Assembly (NCBI RefSeq): GCF_014201115.1
Contig: NZ_JACHDO010000001.1
Coordinates: 3,410,001 to 3,474,000, forward strand
Length of the DNA stretch: 64,000 nucleotides
Direction: 5' to 3'
From: Nocardiopsis metallicus
GTDB lineage: Bacteria; Actinomycetota; Actinomycetes; Streptosporangiales; Streptosporangiaceae
The position numbers were made by a program, and so were the translations under genes. This document shows, one piece after another, positions 1 through 8,992 of this stretch. The notes under the pieces were generated by a model, which ran no database searches, was not told where the DNA came from, and saw only the letters and a list, made by a program, of their open reading frames with translations. Positions within the stretch are counted from its first letter, which is position 1, and the number at the start of each line of letters is the position of its first letter.

Positions 1-297
1 CTGGACGGCGGCGATCACCGGAATCGGCAGCGAGAACAGCCGCAGCCCCTGGCCGTAGATGGCGCTGAGGGTACGGACCGGGGTGTCGCCCACCCCGCCG
101 GAGGCGAAGTCCACCCCGGCGCAGAAGTTCTTGCCCTCCGAGCAGAGCACGAGCACACGGCACCCCCCGGCGGCGAGCTCCTCGGCGGTGTCCGCCAGCT
201 CGGTGAGGACGTCGAGGTCGAAGTGGTTGTTCGGCGGGCGGTGGATCTCCAGCACACCGACGTGACCGTCGACGCGGACGGACAGCTCCTCGCTCAT
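1..297 (-). CDS. Enoyl-CoA hydratase/isomerase family protein (partial, 3' end outside window)
   Basis: This is the N-terminal 99 residues of a crotonase-fold protein that continues past the left edge. The visible part has the N-terminal beta strands (GVLEIHRPPNN) and a region resembling the oxyanion-hole segment (KNFCAGVDF). Crotonase-fold enzymes act on acyl-CoA thioesters, usually hydrating enoyl-CoA in fatty acid oxidation. The ATG at 297 begins MSEELSV and directly precedes the family's conserved start. Substrate cannot be told because the catalytic half is missing. Confidence 0.85.
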   Translation of the reverse strand, partial: MSEELSVRVDGHVGVLEIHRPPNNHFDLDVLTELADTAEELAAGGCRVLVLCSEGKNFCAGVDFASGGVGDTPVRTLSAIYGQGLRLFSLPIPVIAAVQ

Positions 298-457
298 AAG
301 GGTGCCTTCCAGGTTGTCTTCCAGGGTGGTCGGTGCGACCGGCGACGAGGCTACCGGTCGGTCACCCCGTCCGTTGACACCGGGCACCGCAAGAGCCGCA
401 CGTCGCCCCGGGCGTGGTTCCCTCCCGGGGACGGAGCCGGTGGGTAGCGTGCTGCCC

Positions 458-799
458 ATGAGCAACGAGATCGACCCGACCGCTCCGCCCAGCGGGGAAG
501 GCTGCCAGGAGTGCCTCGCGGGCGACGGCTGGTGGGTGCACCTGCGCCGGTGCGCGGCCTGCGGACACGTGGGCTGCTGCGATTCCTCGCCCGCCCAGCA
601 CGGCAGCCGCCACTTCGAGTCCACCGGCCACCCGATCATCCAGAGCTTCGAGCCTGGCGAGGAGTGGTTCTACGACTTCCGCACCAAGCAGGCCGGTCAG
701 GGCCCCGAGCTGGCGGCGCCGACCTCGCACCCGCAGGACCAACCGGTCCCAGCGCCCGCCGACCGGGTTCCGGCCAACTGGCGGGAACTCATCCACTAG
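458..799 (+). CDS. UBP-type zinc finger domain protein
   Basis: A 113-residue protein with closely spaced Cys/His ligands: CQEC near residue 18, then CAACGHVGCCD and HGSRHFESTGHP. This is the ubiquitin-binding-protease (UBP/ZnF-UBP) type zinc finger, common as a stand-alone small protein in actinobacteria with no settled function. The ATG at 458 gives a start just before the finger. Its TAG stop shares the CTAG at 796-799 with the stop of the convergent MerR gene, so the two genes overlap by a few bases. Confidence 0.85.
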   Translation: MSNEIDPTAPPSGEGCQECLAGDGWWVHLRRCAACGHVGCCDSSPAQHGSRHFESTGHPIIQSFEPGEEWFYDFRTKQAGQGPELAAPTSHPQDQPVPAPADRVPANWRELIH

Positions 800-1716
800 T
801 AGGCCGTGTTCCAGGTGGCGGGTGAGTCCTGGGCGGACAGTTCCGCGGCCAGTTCCATACAGCGTTGGCGGGCTGGAGAGAAGTCGTAGGGCATCTTGCC
901 GATGGCTTCGAACGCGCTCATGGAGTCTGCCTCCCGCCTGCCGAAGCTGAGGTCGGCCTCGTCGTCATCGGCAGGTGCGGGGTGCAGGGTATCCCAGGCG
1001 TCGAAGAGGGCATCGTCGTCCTTCCCCAGGCCGGACTCCTCGATGACGGCCTGCAGGGCGGTTTCGAAGGCGTGCCGTTCGGCGGCCACCTGAGCCACCC
1101 GTGGATCATCGACGGCGACGCTGTCGTCGAGGGCCTCCTCAGCGTCGTCGATGCGGTCGGAGTCCTCCCTCAGAGCGGGATGCGTGGCCAGGGCGACGAA
1201 GCGGGTGGCCTGGACGGCCGCGCCGAGCGGGCCGAAGATCCGCTCAGTGACCAGCAGACTGTCCAGGTCCGCCTGACGCAGGGAGCCCTCGGGCAGGCTC
1301 TTGAGGCGTTCGGTGACGAAGTCGGAGAGCAGGCCCGTCCGGCTGCCTTCGGTGCGCATCCGCTGCACGGCGGTCCGTCGCCGCCTCAGTTCCGCTTCCT
1401 GCTCGGCGAGGGTTTCCTCCAACCGCTCCAGGATGCCCGCGATACCGTCTCCGCTGTCGGCGCTGGCGGAAGTCGTGCCAGTGGTAAGGGCGACACGGAT
1501 ATCGCCCAGGGCGATCCCCGCGTCGGCCATCTTGCGAATCCACAGCAGGCGGATCATGTCCTCGTAGCTGTAGCGGCGGCGGTCGTCGCACCCCCGCTCA
1601 GGCTCGGGGAGCAGGCCGATCTCGTGGTAGTGACGGATCGCCCGTGGCGTGCTGCCGATGAAGGCCGCCGCGTCACCGATCTTGACCTGGCGGGGCGGCA
1701 TGAAGGACGAACGCAT
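796..1716 (-). CDS. MerR family transcriptional regulator
   Basis: 306 residues. The N-terminal winged-helix domain (about residues 8-75) has the MerR signature TPRAIRHYHEIGLLPEP followed by RRRYSYEDMIRLLWIRKMADAGI. A coiled dimer helix and a long C-terminal region without a recognised ligand motif follow. The start at 1716 is chosen because a GGAGAGG ribosome site lies about 9 bases upstream; the frame stays open further upstream but that part does not look like MerR. It is divergent from the P450 at 2166, so regulation of that gene is possible but only inferred from position. Confidence 0.88.
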   Translation of the reverse strand: MRSSFMPPRQVKIGDAAAFIGSTPRAIRHYHEIGLLPEPERGCDDRRRYSYEDMIRLLWIRKMADAGIALGDIRVALTTGTTSASADSGDGIAGILERLEETLAEQEAELRRRRTAVQRMRTEGSRTGLLSDFVTERLKSLPEGSLRQADLDSLLVTERIFGPLGAAVQATRFVALATHPALREDSDRIDDAEEALDDSVAVDDPRVAQVAAERHAFETALQAVIEESGLGKDDDALFDAWDTLHPAPADDDEADLSFGRREADSMSAFEAIGKMPYDFSPARQRCMELAAELSAQDSPATWNTAY

Positions 1717-2165
1717 GAGCAGTGACCTCTCCTCAAGGGACCGGGATGTAAGCCCAGCAGACCACATGCCGTTACGGAAGGTGCAAATCCATACACACCG
1801 CCCAGCGCCGAGGCCAGAGAACGTGCCCTTCCTCCGCAGTGACCGCAGGGCCGTCGTTTCCTGCTGGGGCATCCGCACGACGGCAGACCGAGGGTTCCCA
1901 GCCACTGATGAACCGCCGCGAGCCGAACCCTCGTCTCGAACCGAAACGCAAGTCTGTCGAACACACGGGCGTGGGGGCACGGGCCCCATCCGTCACACTC
2001 CCGGTCGGCCGAATCCCCCGGCTGCGGACAGCACGTCGGAGGAGGAAAAGCCGGACGTATCACGCTTTCGGCCTGGATACGGCCCCGATGAGCCTCCGGA
2101 ACTGGTCTGCGGCCGCACGCCTGCCTACTGTGGGCCCTCGGTCAACCACCAGGAGCGTGATCGCT
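1717..2165. other. Divergent intergenic region between merR-like gene and P450
   Basis: 449 bases without a convincing gene. It must hold the promoters of the MerR gene (minus) and the P450 gene (plus). No clean MerR-type dyad with a 19-base spacer was found. The open frames across it on both strands have atypical composition for coding sequence. Confidence 0.5.
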
Positions 2166-3407
2166 GTGACCCGCACCGGCAAGGCCCCGGACCTGATCTC
2201 CCCCGAGTTCGCCGCCGACCCCTACCGCGCCTACTCCCTGCTCCGCGAACACTCCCCGCTGCTCTGGCACGAGCCCACCTCCAGCTACGTCCTCTCCCGG
2301 TACGAGGACGTGCGGCGGGTCTTCCAGGACCGGGAGGGCGCCTTCTCCACGGAAAACTACGGGTGGCAGCTGGAGCCGGTCCACGGGCGGACCATCCTCC
2401 AACTCGACGGGCGCGACCACTCGACCCGCCGGGCCCTGGTCGCGCCCGCCTTCCGCGGCCGGGAGCTCCAGGAGCGCTTCCTGCCCGTGATCGAGCGCAA
2501 CAGCCGCGCCCTGATCGACGGCTTCCGCCACCGGGGCCGGGTCGACCTGGTCTCGGAGTACGCGACCCGGTTCCCGATCAACGTCATCGTGGACATGCTC
2601 GGCCTGGACCAGGGCGACCACGACCGCTTCCACGACTGGTACAGCGCGATCATCGCCTTCCTGGGCAACCTCAGCCAGGACCCCGGGGTGACCGAGGCCG
2701 GGTTGCGGACCCGGGACGAGTTCGCGGACTACCTGCTGCCGATCATCGCCGAACGCCGAAAGAACCCCGGAGACGACCTGCTCTCCAAGCTCTGTCAGGC
2801 CGAGGTCGACGGCACCCGGATGACCGACGAGGAGGTCAAGGCCTTCTGCAGCCTCCTGCTGGCCGCCGGCGGTGAGACCACGGACAAGGCCCTGGCCAGT
2901 CTGTTCGCCAACCTGATCACGCACCCCGAGCAGCTCGCGGCGGTCCGGGAGGACCGCTCCCTGATCCCCCGCGCCTTCGCCGAGTCGCTGCGGCTGACCC
3001 CGCCAGTGCAGATGATCATGCGCCAGGCCGCCCGGGACGTGGAGATCGGCGGCGGCACGGTGCCCGCGGGGGCCACCGTCACCTGCCTGATCGGATCGGC
3101 CAACCGCGACCCCGACCGCTTCCACGCGCCGGAGGCCTTCGACCTGTACCGCTCGGAGCTCTCGGAGACCACGTCGTTCTCCGCCGCCGCCGAACACCTC
3201 TCCTTCGCCCTGGGGCGGCACTTCTGCGTGGGGGCGCTGCTGGCCGAGGCCGAGGTGCGGGTGGGGGTGAACGACCTGCTCGACGCCATGCCCGACCTGC
3301 GGCTGGCCGAGGGCGCCGAGCTGGTCGAACAGGGCCTGTTCACCCGCGGGCTGCGCGAGCTGCCATTGGAGTTCTCCCCGGTCCCGCAGCAGCGCGGAGC
3401 CCGTTAG
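2166..3407 (+). CDS. Cytochrome P450
   Basis: 413 residues, the usual size of a soluble bacterial P450. It has the I-helix oxygen-binding motif AAGGETTDKA (about residue 233), the K-helix ExxR as ESLR (E273-R276) and the heme loop FALGRHFCVG with ligand Cys354. Such enzymes hydroxylate small molecules using ferredoxin and ferredoxin reductase, neither of which lies nearby. The GTG at 2166 is preferred over 2157 because AGGAG at 2151-2155 is 10 bases upstream of it. It converges on the conservon P450 but is on the other strand, so it is probably not part of that operon. Substrate unknown. Confidence 0.93.
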   Translation: MTRTGKAPDLISPEFAADPYRAYSLLREHSPLLWHEPTSSYVLSRYEDVRRVFQDREGAFSTENYGWQLEPVHGRTILQLDGRDHSTRRALVAPAFRGRELQERFLPVIERNSRALIDGFRHRGRVDLVSEYATRFPINVIVDMLGLDQGDHDRFHDWYSAIIAFLGNLSQDPGVTEAGLRTRDEFADYLLPIIAERRKNPGDDLLSKLCQAEVDGTRMTDEEVKAFCSLLLAAGGETTDKALASLFANLITHPEQLAAVREDRSLIPRAFAESLRLTPPVQMIMRQAARDVEIGGGTVPAGATVTCLIGSANRDPDRFHAPEAFDLYRSELSETTSFSAAAEHLSFALGRHFCVGALLAEAEVRVGVNDLLDAMPDLRLAEGAELVEQGLFTRGLRELPLEFSPVPQQRGAR

Positions 3408-3455
3408 CCGGGCCCGCCACCACGACCCTGTCCGCCGCCGGCCCGGCCCTTGCCG

Positions 3456-4772
3456 CTAACCCAGCCGCCACCCGGGGCCGATACCGCGCCCCTGACCGAC
3501 GATGGGGCTGAACCGGGCGGGGAGTTCGTACAGTCCGCGCATCCACACCGACGGCCGCCACCGCAACCGGTCCGAGGGGACCGCCATCCGCACGTCCGGC
3601 AACCGGTCGAGGAGGGTCTCCACGGCGGTGCGGGCGATCACCTCCGCCGTCTCGGGCGCGGGGAACGGACAGCCGTGTTCCCCGTGCCCGAACGACATCT
3701 GCGCCCGGTTGGTTCCGTAGATGCCCAGGTCACCGGTGTTGAGCCGGGGGTCGCAGTTGGCCGCGGCCAGGCCCAGCACCAGCAGGTCGCCCCGCTTGAT
3801 GTGGCGCCCGCCCAGCTCACAGGCCTGCACCGCCCACCGGCCGATGAAGTTCTGGGTGGGGGTGTTCTTCCACAGCACCTCGTTCAGCGCCTCGCCCGAG
3901 CTGCTGCGGCCGCCCTGCAGGGAGAGGGAGAAGTCGTCGTCCATCAGCATGAGCCGCAGCGTGTTGCCGATCCAGTTCCCGGTGGGCGCCTGGGCCGCCG
4001 ACATGATCACCAGCAGGTCGATGACCACCTCGTCGTCGGTGAGCCCGGCCGGGTGCAGGAGCAGCCGGGAGGGGACGTCGTCGCGCGGGTGGGCCCGCCG
4101 CTCACCGACGGTCCGCCGCATCCGCTCCTGGACCCGCTGGTGGGCCGCGCCCGCGTCGGCGGTGACGTCCAGCGAGATGAGGATGTCCCGGACCATGTCG
4201 GGGACCTCCTGCGCGGGCAGGCCGTACAGCCGGGCGATCACCCCCGCCGGGATGTGGTGGGCGTACTGGCTGACCAGGTCGGCCTCACCGTCCCCGGCGA
4301 ACTGGTCGATGAGGCCGTCGGCGACCTGCTGGCACAGCACGCGCAGGTCGGCGCGGTCCGTGGCGTCGAGGGCGTCGCCGATCGCTCCGGCCCGCCGCTG
4401 GTGTTCGGCGCCCTCGGCGAACATCACCGAGGGGGTCCACATCACGTACGGCATGAGCGGCCAGTCCTCGCCGATGTGGTCCCACATGTTCCAGCGGCGG
4501 CAGTCCCGGGCGAACCACTCGGGTCGGCCGGTGACGTGGTGCAGTTCCCGGTAGCCGAGCACGAACCACGCGGGGATGTCGCCGTCCAGGAGGATGGGGG
4601 CGACCGGACCGAAGCGGCGGCGCATCTCCTCGTACAGCGGCACCGGGTCCCGGGCGATGTCGGGTCCGTAGAAGCGCATGGCGTGCTGGTGCTCGGGGGA
4701 CAGGGGCACGGGCCCCCGGACCGGGGGGACGGCCGCCCCCTGTATCCCGGGGTCTCCCACGGTGTTGTTCAC
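3456..4772 (-). CDS. Conservon-associated cytochrome P450, CYP157-like, with altered ExxR
   Basis: 438 residues. The heme loop is FGHGEHGCPFPA with Cys368, the form typical of conservon P450s. The K-helix motif that is ExxR in nearly all P450s reads EVLW here (E298, W301). CYP157 proteins of Streptomyces are known for a similar change (EQSLW in CYP157C1). The GTG start overlaps the stop of the upstream GTPase gene as GTGA, with GGAGAGG 5 bases upstream, so it is translationally coupled to the conservon. The I-helix region also lacks the usual acid/Thr pair (SAAQAPTGNW). Catalytic competence is therefore uncertain. Confidence 0.9.
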   Translation of the reverse strand: MNNTVGDPGIQGAAVPPVRGPVPLSPEHQHAMRFYGPDIARDPVPLYEEMRRRFGPVAPILLDGDIPAWFVLGYRELHHVTGRPEWFARDCRRWNMWDHIGEDWPLMPYVMWTPSVMFAEGAEHQRRAGAIGDALDATDRADLRVLCQQVADGLIDQFAGDGEADLVSQYAHHIPAGVIARLYGLPAQEVPDMVRDILISLDVTADAGAAHQRVQERMRRTVGERRAHPRDDVPSRLLLHPAGLTDDEVVIDLLVIMSAAQAPTGNWIGNTLRLMLMDDDFSLSLQGGRSSSGEALNEVLWKNTPTQNFIGRWAVQACELGGRHIKRGDLLVLGLAAANCDPRLNTGDLGIYGTNRAQMSFGHGEHGCPFPAPETAEVIARTAVETLLDRLPDVRMAVPSDRLRWRPSVWMRGLYELPARFSPIVGQGRGIGPGWRLG

Positions 4773-5446
4773 GACGACCTCTCCGGTGCGGACGCGGGCG
4801 GACGGTACCTGGCCAGGTGGTGGACGAGGGCGATGAGTACGTCGCGGCTGGACTCGCGGCGGCGGGCGTCGCACTCCAGCAGGGGGACGTCGTCGGACAG
4901 GTCCAGGGCGGTACGCACCTCGTCCAGGTTCGGTCCCGGAGCGAACCGGTTGACCGCGACGATGAACGGGGTGCGGTGGTGTTCCAAGCGGTCGATGGCG
5001 TACCAGGACTCCTCCACCCGGGCGGTGTCCACCAGGATGACCGCGCCGAGGCTGCCGGTGAAGAGCTGTTCCCACAGGAACCAGAAGCGCTTCTGGCCGG
5101 GGGCGCCGAAGAGGTAGAGGACCCGGGTGGCGTCCACGGTGATCCGGCCGAAGTCGAACGCGGCCGTGGTGGTGCGCTTGTCCCGGACCGCGCTGAGGTC
5201 GTCGACTCCGGCGCTGGCCTGTGTCATGACCTCCTCGGTGCTCAGCGGGCGCATCTCGCTGACCGAGCCGACCATGGTCGTCTTGCCCACGCCGAAACCT
5301 CCGACGATGACGATCTTGAGCGCGTTGCTCGCGGTGCTGGCGAGGGGCAGCCGTCCGGTGGCCGTGGGGGCGGTGGCTGCCGCCTGTGCTGGGACTTCGG
5401 AGGATGGGACTCCGGAGGCGGGGGCTTCAGAGGCGTTGGAGGGCAA
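4769..5446 (-). CDS. cvnD: Conservon small GTPase (CvnD-type ATP/GTP-binding protein)
   Basis: 225 residues. After a disordered Ala/Pro-rich leader of about 40 residues, the G domain begins with a perfect P-loop GGFGVGKTT (residues 49-57). A switch II-like FGAPGQKRFWF and a degenerate NKxD (VNRF) follow. In conservons this protein is the membrane-associated small G protein acting with the roadblock and DUF742 partners, analogous to MglA. It overlaps the DUF742 gene by 20 bases and the P450 gene by four, consistent with a single operon. Confidence 0.93.
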   Translation of the reverse strand: MPSNASEAPASGVPSSEVPAQAAATAPTATGRLPLASTASNALKIVIVGGFGVGKTTMVGSVSEMRPLSTEEVMTQASAGVDDLSAVRDKRTTTAAFDFGRITVDATRVLYLFGAPGQKRFWFLWEQLFTGSLGAVILVDTARVEESWYAIDRLEHHRTPFIVAVNRFAPGPNLDEVRTALDLSDDVPLLECDARRRESSRDVLIALVHHLARYRPPASAPERSS

Positions 5447-5849
5447 GGAGCACCTGCTTCAGGGTGTCGGGGTCGTGCCGTGGCCCGGTCTGGGGGGAAG
5501 AGGGCCGGGAGGGGGCGGGTACCGGGTGCCGGGCGGTCACCGCCCCGGTGTCCAGCAGGTCGACGAGGAGGATGCGTACGACGCTCACCGGGAGCCCGAG
5601 CTCCGCGGAGATCTCCACCACGGCGACGGGCCGGCGGCACAGCCGGAGGATGGCGGCGTGCTCGGACTGCATGTCGGGGGCCGGTTCGGACTCGGCTACG
5701 ACGAGGGCGACGGCGTCCAGGGCGGGGTCGTCGGCGTCACCGCGCCCCCCGGTGACCGTGTACAGCCGGTCCGGCGCCTCCGCCTTGAGGGAGTCGCCAC
5801 CGCGGGGGTCGGTACCGGGGCCACCGCTGGGGAGGGGGTCCGTGTTCAT
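5427..5849 (-). CDS. cvnC: Conservon DUF742 protein (CvnC-type)
   Basis: 140 residues. The core (about 30-140) is the DUF742 winged-helix-like domain, with RLYTVTGGR near its start, the helix segment AILRLCRRPVAVVEISAELG, and the C-terminal LKQVLLALQRL. In conservons it is the third gene and is thought to bridge the sensor and the GTPase. It starts inside the stop of the roadblock gene (ATGA) and ends inside the GTPase gene. Confidence 0.93.
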   Translation of the reverse strand: MNTDPLPSGGPGTDPRGGDSLKAEAPDRLYTVTGGRGDADDPALDAVALVVAESEPAPDMQSEHAAILRLCRRPVAVVEISAELGLPVSVVRILLVDLLDTGAVTARHPVPAPSRPSSPQTGPRHDPDTLKQVLLALQRL

Positions 5850-6265
5850 CGGGACGGGTCCACCTCGTGGGGCCTGCGGCGGGGCCCGGCCGTCAGATGC
5901 GCCCCGATCTGCTCGACCAGTTCGTTCATGTGATGGGCCACCACGCCGACATCGGCCTCGTAGTCGGCGATGACGGCCAGGTGCGCGCCCTCTCCCGCAC
6001 CGACGATGAGCAGGAGCCCGCCGCCGTACTCCAGCATCGCCTGGCCCGATCCGGTCGCGTCACCGAACTCCGCGGAGGCGCTGAGGGAAAGGCTCTGGAT
6101 CCCGGCGGAAATGGCGGCGAGCTGGTCGGCCCGGTCCATGTCCAGCTCCCGGGTGTGGCACATCTTGAGCCCGTCCCTGGACAGCACCAGGACGTGTCGG
6201 ATGCCCGGTGTGCGGTGCCGTAGGTTCTCCAACAGCCAGTCGAGGCCGGCGTCCGTGGTCGTCAT
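5846..6265 (-). CDS. cvnB: Conservon roadblock/LC7 domain protein (CvnB-type)
   Basis: 139 residues forming a single roadblock/LC7 domain, with the family features LDWLLENLRHRTPGIRHVLVLSRDGL and SGQAMLEYGGGLLLIVGAGEGAHLAVI. Such proteins act as MglB-like regulators of the partner GTPase. The start at 6265 (MTTTDAGLDW) matches the usual family beginning; the frame is open further upstream but that part is low-complexity Arg/Pro sequence. It lies 82 bases after the sensor kinase and is coupled to the DUF742 gene. Confidence 0.93.
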   Translation of the reverse strand: MTTTDAGLDWLLENLRHRTPGIRHVLVLSRDGLKMCHTRELDMDRADQLAAISAGIQSLSLSASAEFGDATGSGQAMLEYGGGLLLIVGAGEGAHLAVIADYEADVGVVAHHMNELVEQIGAHLTAGPRRRPHEVDPSR

Positions 6266-6347
6266 CGATCGTTCGGGCGTGCGAACCCGGCCGCTCAGGG
6301 CCGGGCGCGAACGCCCTGCTCCTTCCTGATGGTGGTGGAGGCCGTGC

Positions 6348-8252
6348 TCAACGCCGGTCCTCCCAGGTGGTGTCCGGGCCGTCCCCCTCGGGTGAGCCGT
6401 CGGTGTCTCCGGCGTCACGGAAGGCGGCGAACCGGGTGGGGAGCTCGTTCCGCGCCCGGGGGTCGAAGGAACGGCGCCGGGTCGGGAAGAGCTGTTCGGG
6501 GTTCTCCCGGACCGCTTCGGCCAGGGTGTGTCCGCGACGGCGCTGGGGCAGGTTGACCGGCTGGGCGGGCCGCTCCGCGTCGCCGGCGGCGGGAGCGGGG
6601 CGGGCGGCGTCGCGCCGGGCCAGGGGCGGACGGCCGGTGCCCTTCTCGGTCGGCTCCTGATCGGCCGGGCCCTGGTTGGTCGAAGCGGGTGCGGCCGGAC
6701 CCTGGTGGGTCGGAGCCCGGAGTGACCGGTTCGGTCCGCTGTGGGCGTCCGCGACCGAAGGCGCGCTGGCCGCCGGCACCTCGGGCTGGGGTGCGGCCCG
6801 GGGTACGGGACGGGGCGTGCCGTTGGGCGGCGTGTGGGCCGTCGGCACCCCTCGCGCCGGGGTGCCTTCCGCCGGGTCCGCGGGCGCGCTGACCGGGGGC
6901 GGGGCGTCGGCGAGCGGACGGCGTTCGGGGATGCGGGGTTCGGTGATGAGGTTGGGCGGGATGAGCACGACCACCCCGATCCCGCCCCGGGCCGAGGGCC
7001 GGAAGCTCACCGTGAGTCCGTACTTGTCCGCCAGGCAGCCCACGACCGCCAACCCCATCCGGGTGCCGGGGAGGGTGGCCAGGGTGCGGGGCTCGGCGAT
7101 GAGGTTCTCGGCGATCCTGCGTTCCCGGTGACGCAGGCCCAGCCCGCTGTCCTCGACCGTGATGGTGACCCCGGTGTCCTCCTCCTGCACGTAGACGTGC
7201 ACCTCGGTGCCGTTGGCGGAGAAGTTGGCGGCGTTGTCCATGAGCTCGGCGAGCGCCTGCATGACCCCCTCGGCCGCGTAGCCGACCACCGCCACCTTGC
7301 TGGTGTAGTGCAGGCGGACGCGGCGGAAGGCGGTGATACGGCCCATCGCCCCGCGCAGGATGCTCTCCATGACGATGGGGCGGGTCCAGCGGCGCCCGGA
7401 GCGCCCCTGGGCGAGGACGACGAACGCGTCCGCGAGGCGGCCGGTGCGGGCGACGTTGTGGTCCACCGCCAGGAGGTCGTGGAAGATGTCGGGCCGGTCG
7501 CCGTACCGCTCCTCCAGGGTGCGCAGCTGAGCGAGCAGGGTGGTCAGGTGGGCCTGGATGCGCCCGCCGGAGTTGGCCGCCGAGACCAGCGCGGTGGCGC
7601 AGCGGCGCTCCCCGGCCAGGATTTCCTCCAGCACGCGTCGGCGCAGGTGGGCGACGGGCGGGTGGACATTCTGGAACTCCTGGTTGAGTACCTCGACGGC
7701 GATGGTGCGGTCCTGGCGCACCCGGTGCACGATCAGCGGCAGGGCGGCGTTCGCCAGATCGATGACCTCGTTCTCGATCTCCGTGCGCGCCGCCCGGTCC
7801 TCGGCGGAGCGCTGTTCGGCATCGGCGACCTGGGTGGCGACCGCGTGGGCGAGCCGGTCGACCGTGGGGTGGGTGGGGCGGGGGTGTTCGGAGAGCACGG
7901 TCTTCACCGGGTTCCCCTCACGGGCGGCGTGGGCGAGGGCGGGCAGGAGCGCGTCCACGACCCACCCCGCCTCCTCCTCCAGGGTCCGGGCGCCGCCGCT
8001 GACCCTGGTGCTGTGGGCGCGGGCGATACGCGCGACGGCCGCCTGGTAGACGGCGGTGGCCACGGCCGCGCACAGCAGCAGTCCGACCACACCGCCGACC
8101 AGGGCGATGACCGGGCGGGCGGGCTCGGGGCTCTCGATCACCGTCCAGGACCAGGCCGGGGCGACCAGGGCGGAGGTGACCAGGAGAGCGACGAGTGCCT
8201 GTTGGCCGGGGCGCGGAAGAGGCCGTTTCCGGTCGGACAGGTGTACTGCCAT
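6348..8252 (-). CDS. cvnA: Conservon membrane sensor histidine kinase-like protein (CvnA-type)
   Basis: 634 residues. Two N-terminal membrane segments (about 18-38 and 47-68) are followed by a helical linker and a GHKL ATPase domain with N-box ELMDNAANFSANGTEV and G1 box DSGLGL. A long disordered Pro/Ala-rich C-terminal tail follows. There is no classical HisKA phospho-acceptor helix, as in other conservon sensors. The ATG at 8252 has GAGGAA 7 bases upstream. It is the first gene of the operon running to the P450 at 3456; ligand unknown. Confidence 0.92.
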   Translation of the reverse strand: MAVHLSDRKRPLPRPGQQALVALLVTSALVAPAWSWTVIESPEPARPVIALVGGVVGLLLCAAVATAVYQAAVARIARAHSTRVSGGARTLEEEAGWVVDALLPALAHAAREGNPVKTVLSEHPRPTHPTVDRLAHAVATQVADAEQRSAEDRAARTEIENEVIDLANAALPLIVHRVRQDRTIAVEVLNQEFQNVHPPVAHLRRRVLEEILAGERRCATALVSAANSGGRIQAHLTTLLAQLRTLEERYGDRPDIFHDLLAVDHNVARTGRLADAFVVLAQGRSGRRWTRPIVMESILRGAMGRITAFRRVRLHYTSKVAVVGYAAEGVMQALAELMDNAANFSANGTEVHVYVQEEDTGVTITVEDSGLGLRHRERRIAENLIAEPRTLATLPGTRMGLAVVGCLADKYGLTVSFRPSARGGIGVVVLIPPNLITEPRIPERRPLADAPPPVSAPADPAEGTPARGVPTAHTPPNGTPRPVPRAAPQPEVPAASAPSVADAHSGPNRSLRAPTHQGPAAPASTNQGPADQEPTEKGTGRPPLARRDAARPAPAAGDAERPAQPVNLPQRRRGHTLAEAVRENPEQLFPTRRRSFDPRARNELPTRFAAFRDAGDTDGSPEGDGPDTTWEDRR

Positions 8253-8614
8253 GAATGGATTCCTCGCGGCGTTTCGTGCGGATGGAGGAGCCGTTTGACA
8301 CCTCCCCCGCCGTTTCACGGGCAGGGGAGAGCACCCGGTCATCCCGGCGGCGGGATTTTCCGGGGCGGGTGGATTTTACGTTAGTCCACGCCCGAGAGAA
8401 ACGGGTACTTTCTCGCAACGAAGGGCTGCTGCCAGCACGAAAACCCGCGAAACGCCTCGCCCGAAGTCCGCTTTGAAATGATATTTAGCTATTGGCAGTT
8501 TTTGCCGAACGGGGACATTGATGACCCTTTGCGGCTTTCGGAGTCGAGGGAAAGAGGGACCGGGCCACGGGGCGACCTCGAACAGCACTCCCGCCGCGGC
8601 CGTCTCAGCAGGAC
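8253..8614. other. Intergenic region with probable conservon promoter
   Basis: 362 bases with no credible gene. It contains an unusually A+T-rich patch at about 8473-8512 in otherwise GC-rich DNA, which is the most likely promoter area for the minus-strand conservon operon. No perfect operator palindrome was found. Confidence 0.5.
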
Positions 8615-8992
8615 TCAGAGTGCCAAAAAGAGAACGAAGGAGACGGTCAGGGCCGAGGTGAACAGGGCCCGGCGCCTGCGGCCGCGCGCGCCCTCGTCCG
8701 CCGCGCTCCGGGGCAGGGTGTGCCAGCGGGCCGCACCGACGGCGAAGGTCACCGCGAGCACGGCGACGTTGACCCACCACAGGGCCGCCGGGACCACCAA
8801 CCACTGGTTGAAGTACAGCGGGATCACGGTGAACAAGGCCACCAGGGCGCCTCTGCCGAACAGACCCCAGCGGTCGGGGAAGGCGCGCGGTTTCTCGGCG
8901 CCGCGCCCGTCCCGGAGCAGCTCCCAGGACTGGGACGCCGCGAACAGGGTCAGCACCGCCCAGCTGAGGGCCGGAAGCAACAGGTCGGTCAC
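8615..8992 (-). CDS. Small integral membrane protein
   Basis: 125 residues with about four hydrophobic segments (near 5-20, 48-62, 65-85 and 108-124) and an Arg-rich stretch before the last one. The family is not recognised. Its ATG overlaps the stop of the serine hydrolase gene (ATGA), so it is co-translated with that gene and may belong to the same envelope function. Confidence 0.75.
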   Translation of the reverse strand: MTDLLLPALSWAVLTLFAASQSWELLRDGRGAEKPRAFPDRWGLFGRGALVALFTVIPLYFNQWLVVPAALWWVNVAVLAVTFAVGAARWHTLPRSAADEGARGRRRRALFTSALTVSFVLFLAL

